From positions 1,426,001 through 1,490,000 of the forward strand of contig CAWGLW010000006.1 of NCBI GenBank assembly GCA_963823525.1: 64,000 bases of DNA, given 5' to 3'. Source of the DNA: CAWGLW01 sp963823525 (GTDB taxonomy: Bacteria; Pseudomonadota; Gammaproteobacteria; Steroidobacterales; Steroidobacteraceae). Position 1 is the first letter of the stretch, and each line of letters begins with the position of its first letter. Below are positions 7,111 through 15,793 of the stretch, in pieces. The position numbers and the translations under genes were made by a program. Below the pieces are notes generated by a model, which worked only from the letters and a program-made list of their open reading frames with translations, did no database searches and was not told where the DNA came from.

Positions 7111-8577
7111 ATGAGACAGCGACCTTCGCGCTACCTCCTTGCGGGCGCCGCGCTGCTGGCGCTGACCGGTTGCGCCACGAATCCCGTCACGGGCAAGTCC
7201 GATATCGTGACCATGAGCGAAGCTCAGGAGATCGATCTCGGGCGCAAGATGCATCCGCAGATCCTGCAGGAATACGGTCGATTTGATGACGAGCTGCTGC
7301 AGGTCTACGTCAACGATCTTGGACAACGCATCGCGGCCCAGAGTCACCGGCCGGAAATCCAGTACACATTTACCGTGCTTGACAGCGATGAGGTCAACGC
7401 CTTCGCGCTGCCCGGCGGCTATGTCTATATCACTCGCGGCATCATGGCCTACCTTAACTCGGAGGCTGAGCTGGCCGCCGTGATCGGGCACGAAGTGGGC
7501 CACGTGACGGCCCGCCACACCGTGCGGCAGCAGGCTGGAGCGACGGCCGCCGGCGTCGGCGCGACCGTGATCGGGGTCCTGACCGGAAGCGGTGAGCTCG
7601 CGAGCATGGCGAACATGGCCGGTACGGCGCTGGTCAGCGGCTACGGCCGTGACATGGAGCTTGAGGCTGACCGGCTCGGCGCCGAATACCTCGGCAGGCT
7701 GGGCTACGACCCGGCCGCAATGATCGAGGTGGTCAGTCTGCTAAAGAATCAGGAGTCGCTGGAAATCCAGCTGGCTCGCCAGGAAGGTCGCGAGCCACGG
7801 GTCTACCACGGCCTGTTCTCAAGCCACCCCGACAACGATACGCGCCTGCACGAAGTCGTCGCGGCGGCCGGCACGGCGGCGCCGGGAGCCGCAGAGGCTG
7901 ATCATCGCGAGGTTTACCTGCAACACATCACGGGCCTGCCCGTGGGTCCGAGCCAGGCCCAGGGCATGGTGCGCGGCAGCCGTTTTTATCACTCGGACCT
8001 GGGGTTCACGGTTGCGTTTCCCGCCGGCTGGAACGTCGATAATCAGCCCTCGAAGGTGATTGCGTCGACGCGGGCGAAAGACACCTACCTGCAGCTCTCG
8101 GCGATGGCCGTGCCGCAGAACACCTCACCGCGTGACTTCCTGGCCCGCAATCTGGGCGAGACGCCGCTCACGATGGCCGAGCCGCTGAATGTCAACGGGC
8201 TTTCCGGTTACACAGCGGTGGCCCGAAGCGTGCCATTGCCCTGGGGAAACCGCGGCCCGGCGCGCTTTGCCGTCGTTTATTACAACAACCTGGCATACGT
8301 TTTCGTCGGCGCGAACCGGCTGGGCACCGCATTTCCCGCCAATGACCCCCTGTTCATGTCGAGCATCAACACCTTCAGGCGCCTGCGGCAGAACGAGTTC
8401 AAACTCGGCGAGCCGAGCCGTATCCGCATCATCACGGCCGGACCGGGCACCCGGATGGCCGATCTGGCCCGCCAGTCACCGATTCCGAAATATCCACTGG
8501 AGCGGCTGCGGCTGCTGAACGACCTGTATCCGGACAAGGAGCCGGTCCCGGGGCAGCTGCTGAAGATCGTGGATTAA
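7111..8577 (+). CDS. M48-family metalloprotease lipoprotein with C-terminal LysM-like end
   Basis: Zinc metalloprotease expected to be a periplasmic lipoprotein, 488 aa from the ATG at 7111. A lipoprotein signal ends in LLALTGC (Cys about 22). The catalytic HEXXH is HEVGH (about residue 127) in AAVIGHEVGHVTARHTVRQQ, with the third zinc ligand in DMELEADRLGAEYL (about 185). The C-terminal half carries a domain of unknown fold, and the last 45 residues (AGPGTRMADLARQ...LLNDLYPDKEPVPGQLLKIV) look like a divergent LysM. It resembles the BepA/LoiP/YfgC group that degrades misassembled outer-membrane proteins, but TPR repeats like those of BepA are not obvious. It is monocistronic between rpmE and gltA. 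Confidence 0.9.
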   Translation: MRQRPSRYLLAGAALLALTGCATNPVTGKSDIVTMSEAQEIDLGRKMHPQILQEYGRFDDELLQVYVNDLGQRIAAQSHRPEIQYTFTVLDSDEVNAFALPGGYVYITRGIMAYLNSEAELAAVIGHEVGHVTARHTVRQQAGATAAGVGATVIGVLTGSGELASMANMAGTALVSGYGRDMELEADRLGAEYLGRLGYDPAAMIEVVSLLKNQESLEIQLARQEGREPRVYHGLFSSHPDNDTRLHEVVAAAGTAAPGAAEADHREVYLQHITGLPVGPSQAQGMVRGSRFYHSDLGFTVAFPAGWNVDNQPSKVIASTRAKDTYLQLSAMAVPQNTSPRDFLARNLGETPLTMAEPLNVNGLSGYTAVARSVPLPWGNRGPARFAVVYYNNLAYVFVGANRLGTAFPANDPLFMSSINTFRRLRQNEFKLGEPSRIRIITAGPGTRMADLARQSPIPKYPLERLRLLNDLYPDKEPVPGQLLKIVD

Positions 8578-8667
8578 CCTATCTTGATTAGATGCGCGGC
8601 TCGTGCAACGCTCAGGGGCCGAGGCGGGCAATCTCTGACCCGGCTGGCGGACAAATAAGGCGCGAAG

Positions 8668-9966
8668 ATGAGCACCAGCAAATACGAGTTGATCCAGGTC
8701 GAAAGCGGCAAGAAAGCAACCCTCGAGGCGACCAGCGGCACGCTCGGTCCGGATTGCCTCAGTATTGCGAACGTCCCGAAAGAATTCGGGATATTCACTT
8801 TCGACCCTGGCTTCGTCGCAACCGCCGCCTGTGAGAGCCGGATTACCTACATCGACGGCGATGCCGGAGTCCTGCTCTATCGGGGCTATCCGGTGGACCA
8901 GCTGGCCTCCCAGTCAAATTTCCTCGAGGTGGCTTACCTGCTCAATCACGGAGACCTTCCGTCCCAGGCCGAGCTCGACAGCTTCGACAACTCCATCCGC
9001 TTCCACACGATGATCAACGAAACGCTACTGCGTTTCTTCAACGGGTTTCATTACGACGCGCATCCGATGGCGATGGTTTCAGCGGTGGTCGCTTCAATGG
9101 CTGCTTTCTACCACGACTCGCTCGATATCCGGAATCCGCGGCACCGAGAGATTTTTGCACATCGAATCATTGCGAAGATTCCGACCATTTCCGCCGCTGC
9201 GTACAAGCACATGCTGGGCCAGCCGTTCGTCTACCCGCGCAATGAGCTCGACTACTGTGCGAACCTGTTGCAGATGCTCTTTTCAGTGCCCTCGCAGGAC
9301 TACGAAATCGACCCGCTGGCGGCGCAGGCGCTGGATCTCCTGTTCATACTGCACGCCGACCACGAGCAGAATGCCAGCACGTCGACGGTGCGACTGGCCG
9401 GCAGCACCAATTGCAACCCGTACGCGGCGATTTCCGCCGGCGTTTCGGCACTCTGGGGACCGGCGCACGGCGGAGCCAATGAAGCGGTCCTTTTGATGCT
9501 CGAAAAAATCGGTACGGTCGACAACATTGATAAGTTCCTGGCGCGAGTCAAAGACAAGAACGATTCCACCCGTCTGATGGGATTCGGGCACCGTGTTTAC
9601 AAGAATTTTGATCCCCGTGCCCGGATCATCCGCGATATGTGCCACAAGGTGCTCGCGCGTCTCGGCCGAGCCGACAATCCGCTGTTCGAGCTGGCGATGA
9701 GGCTGGAAGAAATCGCGCTCAAGGACGACTACTTTGTGTCGCGCAAGCTCTATCCGAATGTGGATTTCTACTCGGGCATCATTTACAGCGCCCTCGGCAT
9801 TCCGCGGTCGATGTTCACGGTGATGTTCGCAATTGCGCGCACCGCAGGCTGGGTTGCGCACTGGCAGGAAATGATCGCCGATCCGAGCCTGAAAATCGGG
9901 CGGCCAAGGCAGCTTTACACCGGTCCGGTCGAGCGCGATTACGTCGAAGTCGATCAGCGCGGCTGA
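8668..9966 (+). CDS. gltA: citrate synthase
   Basis: Condenses oxaloacetate and acetyl-CoA to citrate, the entry step of the TCA cycle. 432 aa, the length of the large hexameric NADH-sensitive proteobacterial type. Seen: the N-terminal beta-rich segment up to TFDPGFVATAACESRITYIDG, GVLLYRGYPVDQLA, the first active-site histidine region WGPAHGGANEAVL (about 270), the second GFGHRVYKNFDPRA (about 308) and the catalytic Asp region NVDFYSGIIYSALGI (about 367). It ends PVERDYVEVDQRG. An AAGGCG ribosome binding site precedes the ATG. It is convergent with the conserved unknown gene at 9980-10585, 13 nt away. Confidence 0.97.
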   Translation: MSTSKYELIQVESGKKATLEATSGTLGPDCLSIANVPKEFGIFTFDPGFVATAACESRITYIDGDAGVLLYRGYPVDQLASQSNFLEVAYLLNHGDLPSQAELDSFDNSIRFHTMINETLLRFFNGFHYDAHPMAMVSAVVASMAAFYHDSLDIRNPRHREIFAHRIIAKIPTISAAAYKHMLGQPFVYPRNELDYCANLLQMLFSVPSQDYEIDPLAAQALDLLFILHADHEQNASTSTVRLAGSTNCNPYAAISAGVSALWGPAHGGANEAVLLMLEKIGTVDNIDKFLARVKDKNDSTRLMGFGHRVYKNFDPRARIIRDMCHKVLARLGRADNPLFELAMRLEEIALKDDYFVSRKLYPNVDFYSGIIYSALGIPRSMFTVMFAIARTAGWVAHWQEMIADPSLKIGRPRQLYTGPVERDYVEVDQRG

Positions 9967-9979
9967 ACGCCTCGCGGGC

Positions 9980-10585
9980 TCAGTCCAGCATTGCGCGGAC
10001 ATCCGCCGCGCAGGCGCGGCGCATCGGTTTTCCGTCCACCGGGCTGGACGGCGCCTGGCGAATCCCGTCCAGCGGAAAGACGACCGCATCCACCACCTGC
10101 TGACCGGCGACGAACCGCAACGCCGGGAACGCGACACTGCGATCGCGTTCGAAGCGCAGCCGGCGCTCGAGCAGCCGGTGCGGAACACAGCGCTCCTCGA
10201 GGTGCAACGAGACGGCCTCGGGCGGTTCTGCGAACAGGTGGAGGTTGATCTCCGAGTGAGGCGAGGCGGTGCCGGTGAGCACCGGGCCAACCAGGCGCGG
10301 CTCAAATGCTGCCATCAACTGCATTGCCTCCAGCGCCGACTGCCGCAGCGACTGCAAGTCTGCGGCATGGCGTTCGGCGGAAAACAGCTGTTGCCGCGCC
10401 ACTCGCGCCGCTTCGATCTCCGTGTTGCGAGGCAAAAGCGCGCTGTCGGTGACCCCCAGCCGCTCGGCGGCCTTGCGCTTGGCCAGCAGGAAATCATCGA
10501 CACCCTGCTCATGCATGATGCGTCCGGCTTCTTCTGCGACCGCCTGTCGCAGCATCTCGGCCCTCGGATTGGGTCGTCGACTCAT
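9980..10585 (-). CDS. conserved unknown protein, nucleotidyltransferase-like
   Basis: A 201-aa protein of a proteobacterial family sometimes mislabelled as UDP-N-acetylmuramate-alanine ligase. I recognise the pattern: N-terminal helical part (AVAEEAGRIMHEQGVDDFLLAKRKAAERLG), PRNTEIEAARVARQQLF, then FEPRLVGPVLTGTASPHSEINLHLFAE. That last stretch looks like the core strand-loop of a minimal nucleotidyltransferase fold, where GTA..HSEINL would sit in place of the GSxA..SDIDL motif. The end GKPMRRACAADVRAMLD is family-typical. No function is established. It is cotranscribed with or independent of ponA upstream, which ends its coding region 37 nt away. Confidence 0.75.
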   Translation of the reverse strand: MSRRPNPRAEMLRQAVAEEAGRIMHEQGVDDFLLAKRKAAERLGVTDSALLPRNTEIEAARVARQQLFSAERHAADLQSLRQSALEAMQLMAAFEPRLVGPVLTGTASPHSEINLHLFAEPPEAVSLHLEERCVPHRLLERRLRFERDRSVAFPALRFVAGQQVVDAVVFPLDGIRQAPSSPVDGKPMRRACAADVRAMLD

Positions 10586-10621
10586 GCCCGCATCTCCGAC
10601 TGTATGCGCCCCGGCGCCAGG

Positions 10622-13057
10622 CTAGAACAGTGATTCATCGCTCGTCAGGGGTTCGGCGGTTTCGGCGCTGACGTCAGAGTAAGAGTCCATTGCGCCCACC
10701 TGCGGCGTGTGCTGCTCCAGGAAGCACTCGAAAATAGCCCCGCTGCTTCCTGCCCCGGTCGGGCCGCCGCTGCTACGGGACACCCACATTCTCACGATAC
10801 CCGGCGGCTCTGGCAGTACATGCTCTGGCTCTTCGCGCAGTGCTTCGGCCATAAAGTACATCCACATCGGCAGCGCAGTTCGCCCGCCCTCCTCACGATC
10901 TCCCAGTGACCGCTCCTGGTCGAACCCCACCCAGCTTGCGACTGCGAGATCGGCGTTAAATCCGACGAACCAGGCGTCCCGCCGGTCATTGGTTGTGCCT
11001 GTCTTGCCGGCCAGATCATTGCGGCCCAGTTCCATCGCCTTGCGCCCCGTACCCTGCCGGATGACATCCCGCATCATGTCGGTCATTACGAACGCATTGG
11101 CCGGCGAAATCGCCTCTGGCGCGAGCCGTTGCGGGTCCACCGGCAGGCTCGGGCTCAATTCCCCAGCACCCTGCGCGTTCGCCGGGCCCGGCGCTGCACA
11201 TTGCGGGCAGGCCAGCAGCGGTTCGGCAGCATAAACGGTCGCGTCGTCGGCCATGCTGATGCGCTCGATGAAATAGGGTGTGACGCGGTAGCCACCGTTG
11301 GCAAAGACTGCGTAGCCTCGCGCCATGTCCAGTGGAGAAACCTGACCTGTGCCCAGCGCAAGGGTCAGGTTTGCCGGAAGGGCCTCCGGCTGGAATCCGA
11401 ATTCACGGATGTGACGCATCGCCGGCCCAATCCCCGTACCCTGCAGCAGCCGGATCGAAATCAGGTTGCGCGAGCGGATCAGGCCTTCGCGCATCCGCGT
11501 GGGGCCGTAAAATCTGCGGCTGTAGTTCTGTGGCCGCCAGTCGTCCTCGCCGGTGTCGCCGCCGGACATGACGATCGGGGCATCATTGATCAGCGTCGCC
11601 GGTGTGAAGCCTTTCTCCAATGCAGCGGAATAAAGGAAGGGCTTGAATGCCGAGCCAGGCTGGCGCTTTGCCTGAACGGCGCGGTTGTACTTGCTGAGCT
11701 GGAAATCGAACCCGCCGGCCAGGGCCACGACTGCGCCGTCCAGCGGATCGAGCGCTACCAGTGCACCGGCGACCGCGGGCAGTTGCGCGAGCCGGTAGCG
11801 ATCCTGCTCCAGAGGTTCGAGGTAGACGACCTGGCCGGTCGTGAGCACGTCGGCAGCGGCCTTCGGCGCGGGGCCCAGCTTGTCGTCCCCGAGCGCGGGG
11901 CGCGCCCACGAGAGGTCGTCCCATTGCAGTTCGATTGCAAGGCCTGCCCTGTTCTCGAGTAAGGCACTTTTCTGCGCGACCGACATGACAATCGCCGCCA
12001 GCATGCCGCCGCGGTCCGGGTGGCGTGTGAATGCGTCGCGGATCGTCGCCGGGTCCTGCAGTGTCTTTGCGTCAAGCTGTTCAACAGCGCCTCGATAACC
12101 GTGGCGTCTTTCGTAGTCGAGTATGGCCCGCCGGGTGGCTGCGTCGGCCGCTCGCTGCCGCGTGCTGTCGATGGTTGTCCAGACCCGGTAGCCGTCCGTC
12201 AGTGCGGCCGATCCGTATTCGTCGATCATCGCGGCGCGCACCATCTCGGCCACGTAGCCGGCCTCGAGTTCGACGTTCGGACCGTATAAGTGGCTCTCGA
12301 TCGGTTCGGTCAGTGCGGCGTCGTGTGCCGGTTTATCGATCTTGCCGGTCTCCAGCATGCGTCGCAGCACATAGGCACGGCGGTCTCTGGCTCGTTCGAC
12401 ACTGGCCACTGGGTTGTCTCGCGAAGGTGAGCGCGGCAGTCCGGCAATCAGCGCCGATTCAGCAAGGTCCAGTTGGTCGAGATTCTTATCAAAGTAAACT
12501 TTTGCCGCAGCGGCAATACCGTAGGCGCGCTGACCGAGAAAAATCTGGTTCAGGTACAGCGTGAGTATTTCCTCTTTCGGGAATTCCCGTTCGAGACGCA
12601 GGGCGAGGAAGACTTCCTTCAGTTTGCGGCGCAGCGTCCGTTCCGAAGAAAGGATCGTGTTGCGCGCCAGCTGCATCGTGATCGTGCCGCCACCCTCGCG
12701 AACCCCGCCGGCGGATATGTTGCTCAGCGTCGCTCGCACCAGGCCGCGCCAGTCGACACCAGGGTGTTGAAAGAAACGATCGTCTTCTGCCGACAGGAAG
12801 GCATCGACCAGCATGCCCGGGACCTGCTCCCAGACCACCGGGATGCGTCGCTGTTCGCCGATCTGCGCCATCAACAGTCCGTCACGCGAGAAGATCTGCA
12901 GCGGCAGTTGCATGCGCACATCGCGCAATTCTGCGGCGTCCGGGATTTCCGGCTCCAGAAACTGAAAGGCGCCGGCGAAGGCCAGCAGTACCGCCCCGCA
13001 GACGGCGGCCAGCGTCGTGAGCGTGATCACGAGAAGTCTTGCAGCGTTGCGGCCCAT
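10622..13057 (-). CDS. mrcA: penicillin-binding protein 1A
   Basis: Bifunctional peptidoglycan glycosyltransferase/transpeptidase anchored in the inner membrane, 811 aa. One N-terminal membrane segment (about 10-33). The glycosyltransferase 51 domain begins with FLSAEDDRFFQHPGVDWRG (catalytic Glu91) and has GGGTITMQLARN and LYLNQIFLGQRAYGIAAAA. An inserted OB-like domain precedes the transpeptidase domain, whose SXXK is in QPGSAFKPF (Ser about 469), SXN in IRSRNLISI, and KTG in LAGKTGTTNDRRDAW (Lys about 685). The divergent placement against pilMNOPQ is the classic ponA-pil arrangement and supports PBP1A rather than PBP1B. Confidence 0.95.
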   Translation of the reverse strand: MGRNAARLLVITLTTLAAVCGAVLLAFAGAFQFLEPEIPDAAELRDVRMQLPLQIFSRDGLLMAQIGEQRRIPVVWEQVPGMLVDAFLSAEDDRFFQHPGVDWRGLVRATLSNISAGGVREGGGTITMQLARNTILSSERTLRRKLKEVFLALRLEREFPKEEILTLYLNQIFLGQRAYGIAAAAKVYFDKNLDQLDLAESALIAGLPRSPSRDNPVASVERARDRRAYVLRRMLETGKIDKPAHDAALTEPIESHLYGPNVELEAGYVAEMVRAAMIDEYGSAALTDGYRVWTTIDSTRQRAADAATRRAILDYERRHGYRGAVEQLDAKTLQDPATIRDAFTRHPDRGGMLAAIVMSVAQKSALLENRAGLAIELQWDDLSWARPALGDDKLGPAPKAAADVLTTGQVVYLEPLEQDRYRLAQLPAVAGALVALDPLDGAVVALAGGFDFQLSKYNRAVQAKRQPGSAFKPFLYSAALEKGFTPATLINDAPIVMSGGDTGEDDWRPQNYSRRFYGPTRMREGLIRSRNLISIRLLQGTGIGPAMRHIREFGFQPEALPANLTLALGTGQVSPLDMARGYAVFANGGYRVTPYFIERISMADDATVYAAEPLLACPQCAAPGPANAQGAGELSPSLPVDPQRLAPEAISPANAFVMTDMMRDVIRQGTGRKAMELGRNDLAGKTGTTNDRRDAWFVGFNADLAVASWVGFDQERSLGDREEGGRTALPMWMYFMAEALREEPEHVLPEPPGIVRMWVSRSSGGPTGAGSSGAIFECFLEQHTPQVGAMDSYSDVSAETAEPLTSDESLF

Positions 13058-13079
13058 GTCTAATTCTGCGATTCAGTCC

Positions 13080-13108
13080 TTGTTCGGAGGTTGACGGTTG
13101 TGCATAGT
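13080..13108 (+). promoter_or_regulatory. possible promoter for the riboswitch and pil transcript
   Basis: TTGTTC at 13080-13085 and CATAGT at 13103-13108 with a 17-bp spacer would start transcription at about 13114, right where the riboswitch begins. The match to consensus is moderate. Confidence 0.35.
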
Positions 13109-13111
13109 AGC

Positions 13112-13203
13112 CCGCGACGCATGGGCAAACTCACCGAAAGGTGAGGACGCAAAGCCACCGGTCTAAGGGTTTCGGCCTAGGACGGCGGGGCTGCCGGTCC
13201 GAA
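13112..13203 (+). promoter_or_regulatory. cyclic-di-GMP-I (GEMM) riboswitch
   Basis: The aptamer landmarks occur in order: GGGCAAAC (13123-13130), a P2 stem CTCACC/GGTGAG closed by a GAAA tetraloop (13130-13145), the invariant GGACGCAAAGCC (13145-13156), then a P3 arm whose CCGGTCTAAGGG and GGCCTAGGACGGCGGGG hold the tetraloop receptor and the distal bulge. These are the conserved elements of the GEMM-I class, which binds c-di-GMP with its GAAA loop docked on the receptor. It lies on the plus strand about 280 nt ahead of pilM and pointing to it, so it should set pilMNOPQ expression by c-di-GMP. Whether binding turns expression on or off is not clear from the sequence. Confidence 0.9.
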
Positions 13204-13479
13204 TGATGCACCAGTGCCCGCATCAAGTGGGAACAAAGCATCGATCGAAGGACCGTCAGCTCTTACCTCCGCGGCATGAACCGGCAACCTCCGGCCAACG
13301 TTTGTCAGCGTGCACAGGTCATGAATAGCCCGCATTGCCGAAGGGGATGCGCCCGAAAGAGCCCGAAATGACGATAGCCTCACAATTCTAATTGGCCCAA
13401 CCCTGTTATATAGTTGGCACAGACTATGGAATTTACTCCACAATCGCTGCGCAAGCCGCTGAACTAGAAGGACTCACTG
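13204..13479 (+). promoter_or_regulatory. long leader between riboswitch and pilM
   Basis: About 276 nt with no supported gene. It should contain the expression platform of the riboswitch. An AT-rich stretch with TATATA at 13407-13412 could be a second promoter close to pilM, but no good -35 element pairs with it. AGAAGGA lies about 8 nt before the pilM GTG. Confidence 0.45.
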
Positions 13480-14541
13480 GTGCTTTTCCAAAGCAGATCA
13501 CGACCGGTCATCGGCCTTGATATTACGACGTCCTCCATCAAGCTCATCGAGCTGACGAGGAGCGGCGACGGTTACCGCGTTGAATCCTATGCGGCGGAGC
13601 CCTCCCCGCCGAACGCGATCAACGAGAAGGCCATCGTCGATGCCCAGGCGGTAGGGGAAGCGGTGCGGCGTGCAGTGAAGCGTGCCGGCGCACGCAGCAA
13701 GGAATGTGCGGTTGCAATCAGTGGTGATGCGGCCATCACCAAGATCATCCAGATGCCCGGTAATCTCAGTTCCAGCGAACTCGAATCGCAGGTCGAGATG
13801 CAGGCTGACCAGTACATTCCCTTTCCGATGGAAGAGGTCAGTTTCGATTTTGAAGTGGCAGGGCCGTCAGAGAAAGACCCCGAGATGCTCGACGTGCTGC
13901 TGGTTGCGACCCGCACCGAAAACGTCGAGCAGCGCCAGGCGGCTGTTCAGGCGGCCGGGTTGTCGACACGCATCGTCGATGTCGAAGCCTTTGCACTGGA
14001 AAACGCCTGCCGGTTGTTGACTCACCAGATGCCGGACGGCGGCATGGAGCGTTCCGTCGCGGTGATTGATTTTGGCGCCAGCAGCACAACTTTCTCCGTG
14101 CTGCGCGACCTGACGGTCAGTTACACGCGAGATTTTTCCTTTGGAGGGCAACAGCTCACCGAAGAGATCATGCGGACTTATGGCTTGAGCATGGAGGAAG
14201 CCGGACGCGCCAAGAAAGAAGGCGGACTCCCAGCCAATTACCAGTCCGAGGTGCTCGACCCGTTCATCGACGACATGTGCCAACAGGTCAGTCGCTCGCT
14301 GCAGTTCTACCTCGCGTCGGGAAGCGGCCGCGAGCAGCCTGAACAGATGCTGATCTGCGGCGGTTGCGCGAACATCCCGGGTGTTGCTGATGTCATCTCC
14401 AGCCGCGTCGGTATTCCGGCCGAGCGAGGCGACCCGCTTGGTCAGATGAAGATCGCGACCCGGGCCCTTGCCCAGGGTGTCAAAAAAGACGCGACCGCGC
14501 TGCTGACGGCCTGTGGTCTCGCGCTGAGGAGCTTTGACTGA
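13480..14541 (+). CDS. pilM: type IV pilus assembly protein PilM
   Basis: Actin-like cytoplasmic ATPase-fold protein, 353 aa, that binds the N-terminus of PilN and links the pilus alignment complex to the assembly platform. GTG start with AGAAGGA upstream. Seen: IGLDITTSSIKLIEL (phosphate-1 loop), NLSSSELESQVEMQADQYIP, VAVIDFGASSTTFSVL (phosphate-2 loop) and ICGGCANIPGVADVIS (adenosine loop). It is the first gene of pilMNOPQ and the first coding region downstream of the c-di-GMP riboswitch. Its stop lies 1 nt before the pilN ATG. Confidence 0.96.
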   Translation: MLFQSRSRPVIGLDITTSSIKLIELTRSGDGYRVESYAAEPSPPNAINEKAIVDAQAVGEAVRRAVKRAGARSKECAVAISGDAAITKIIQMPGNLSSSELESQVEMQADQYIPFPMEEVSFDFEVAGPSEKDPEMLDVLLVATRTENVEQRQAAVQAAGLSTRIVDVEAFALENACRLLTHQMPDGGMERSVAVIDFGASSTTFSVLRDLTVSYTRDFSFGGQQLTEEIMRTYGLSMEEAGRAKKEGGLPANYQSEVLDPFIDDMCQQVSRSLQFYLASGSGREQPEQMLICGGCANIPGVADVISSRVGIPAERGDPLGQMKIATRALAQGVKKDATALLTACGLALRSFD

Positions 14542-14542
14542 C

Positions 14543-15127
14543 ATGCCAAAAATCAACCTACTGCCGTGGCGTGAGTCGGAGCGCAAGCGAAAGCGCCGGG
14601 AATTCTTCCTGTCGATCGGCGCGGCACTTGCTACCGCGGCGCTCGTGACTCTTCTCGGCCGCTGGCAGATGAGTTCAGCGATTGCGCACCAGGAAGAGCG
14701 CAATGGGGTTATCAAGGAAGAGATCGCCGAGCTGGACAAGCAGATCCAGGAAATCCTCGGGCTGGAAGATCAGAAGCGCAGGTTGCTCGCGCGCATGGAA
14801 ATCATCGAGACGCTTCAGCGCAGTCGCCCCGAAATCGTGCATGTCTTTGACGAGGTTGTCCGGGTACTGCCCGAAGGCGTTTACCTGACCTACCTCAAGC
14901 AGTCCGGCACACGATTCGAGATTCGGGGCGTGGCCCAGTCCAGCACGCGCGTCTCGGCGTTCATGCGCAATATCGACGGCTCGGAGTGGCTCTCCAACCC
15001 GCAGCTGCGCATCGTGCAGACATCGGGCGATGGCGGTGGCCGCGGTGCCGCCTTTACGGTGTTGGCTGACCAGCGTCCAAAAGCGACACCGGAGGAAGGA
15101 AACGGCGGCGAGGTGGCAGGCACATGA
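14543..15127 (+). CDS. pilN: type IV pilus assembly protein PilN
   Basis: Inner-membrane bitopic protein, 194 aa, that pairs with PilO in the periplasm. The N-terminus MPKINLLPWRE is the conserved PilM-binding motif. One membrane segment (about 24-42) follows, then a coiled coil (EEIAELDKQIQEIL) and a ferredoxin-like periplasmic domain. I chose the ATG at 14543 because it places the INLLPWR motif at the extreme N-terminus. The end overlaps pilO by ATGA. Confidence 0.95.
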   Translation: MPKINLLPWRESERKRKRREFFLSIGAALATAALVTLLGRWQMSSAIAHQEERNGVIKEEIAELDKQIQEILGLEDQKRRLLARMEIIETLQRSRPEIVHVFDEVVRVLPEGVYLTYLKQSGTRFEIRGVAQSSTRVSAFMRNIDGSEWLSNPQLRIVQTSGDGGGRGAAFTVLADQRPKATPEEGNGGEVAGT

Positions 15128-15765
15128 ACGAGCTGAAGGCATTCTGGGATCAGCTGCGCAATCTTGACCCGAACGATCCGGGGCGCTGGCCCTTCGCGGT
15201 CCGGCTCGCGGCCACGATCCTGCTTTTCGTGCTCGCAGCCTCATTCGGGTACTATTATTTCGTGTGGAAATCGCAGCGCCCGCTGCTGCTCGAAGCGCGC
15301 CAGGCTGAAACGCAGCTCTGGGAGACGCTCAGCCAGAAGGCGCGCAAGGCCGCGAATCTTCAGGCGTACAAGGACCAGCTGGCAGAGATGGAGAAATCCT
15401 TCGGTGCGATGCTGCGCCAGCTGCCGAACAAGACCGAAGTGCCAAACCTGCTGGTCGATATTTCCCAGTCCGGTCTCGCCGCTGGTCTGGACGAGAAGCT
15501 GTTCCAGCCGCTGGGCGAGAACCGCAGGGACTTCTACGCGGAACTGCCGATCAAGATCCAGTTGACGGGCGACTATCATGAGATGGGCGAGTTCGCGAGT
15601 GACGTTGCGGCATTGCCGCGCATCGTGACCCTGCACGATATCGAAATCGTGCCTCCCGGCCGAGGCGGCGGGGGGGATCTGGTGCTGAACGTGACCGCAA
15701 AAACCTACCGTTACCTCGATGAAGATGAGCAGGCCGGGGCCACCGAGCCGGCGGCAGGTCGCTGA
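15124..15765 (+). CDS. pilO: type IV pilus assembly protein PilO
   Basis: Inner-membrane alignment protein, 213 aa, partner of PilN and PilP. A cytoplasmic start MNELKAFWDQLRNLDPNDPG is followed by a membrane segment (about 22-46), a coiled coil (ARQAETQLWETLSQKA) and the periplasmic ferredoxin-like core, including LPNKTEVPNLLVDISQ, VDISQSGLAAGL and IKIQLTGDYHEMGEFASDVA, which are family hallmarks. It starts within the pilN stop (ATGA). Confidence 0.95.
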   Translation: MNELKAFWDQLRNLDPNDPGRWPFAVRLAATILLFVLAASFGYYYFVWKSQRPLLLEARQAETQLWETLSQKARKAANLQAYKDQLAEMEKSFGAMLRQLPNKTEVPNLLVDISQSGLAAGLDEKLFQPLGENRRDFYAELPIKIQLTGDYHEMGEFASDVAALPRIVTLHDIEIVPPGRGGGGDLVLNVTAKTYRYLDEDEQAGATEPAAGR

Positions 15766-15793
15766 GGCAGGGAGAGGCAGAGGCTTGTTTTAC

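Noticed and set aside
11129..11962. Plus-strand open frame inside the PBP1A gene
   Set aside because: Antisense to well-conserved transpeptidase motifs, no family match.
13416..13431. TGGCAC before pilM, considered as a sigma-54 promoter
   Set aside because: The required GC element about 5 nt further (TTGC-like) is absent; ATGGA stands there.
13177..13443. Minus-strand frame between PBP1A and pilM
   Set aside because: Overlaps the c-di-GMP riboswitch, no ribosome binding site and no family resemblance.
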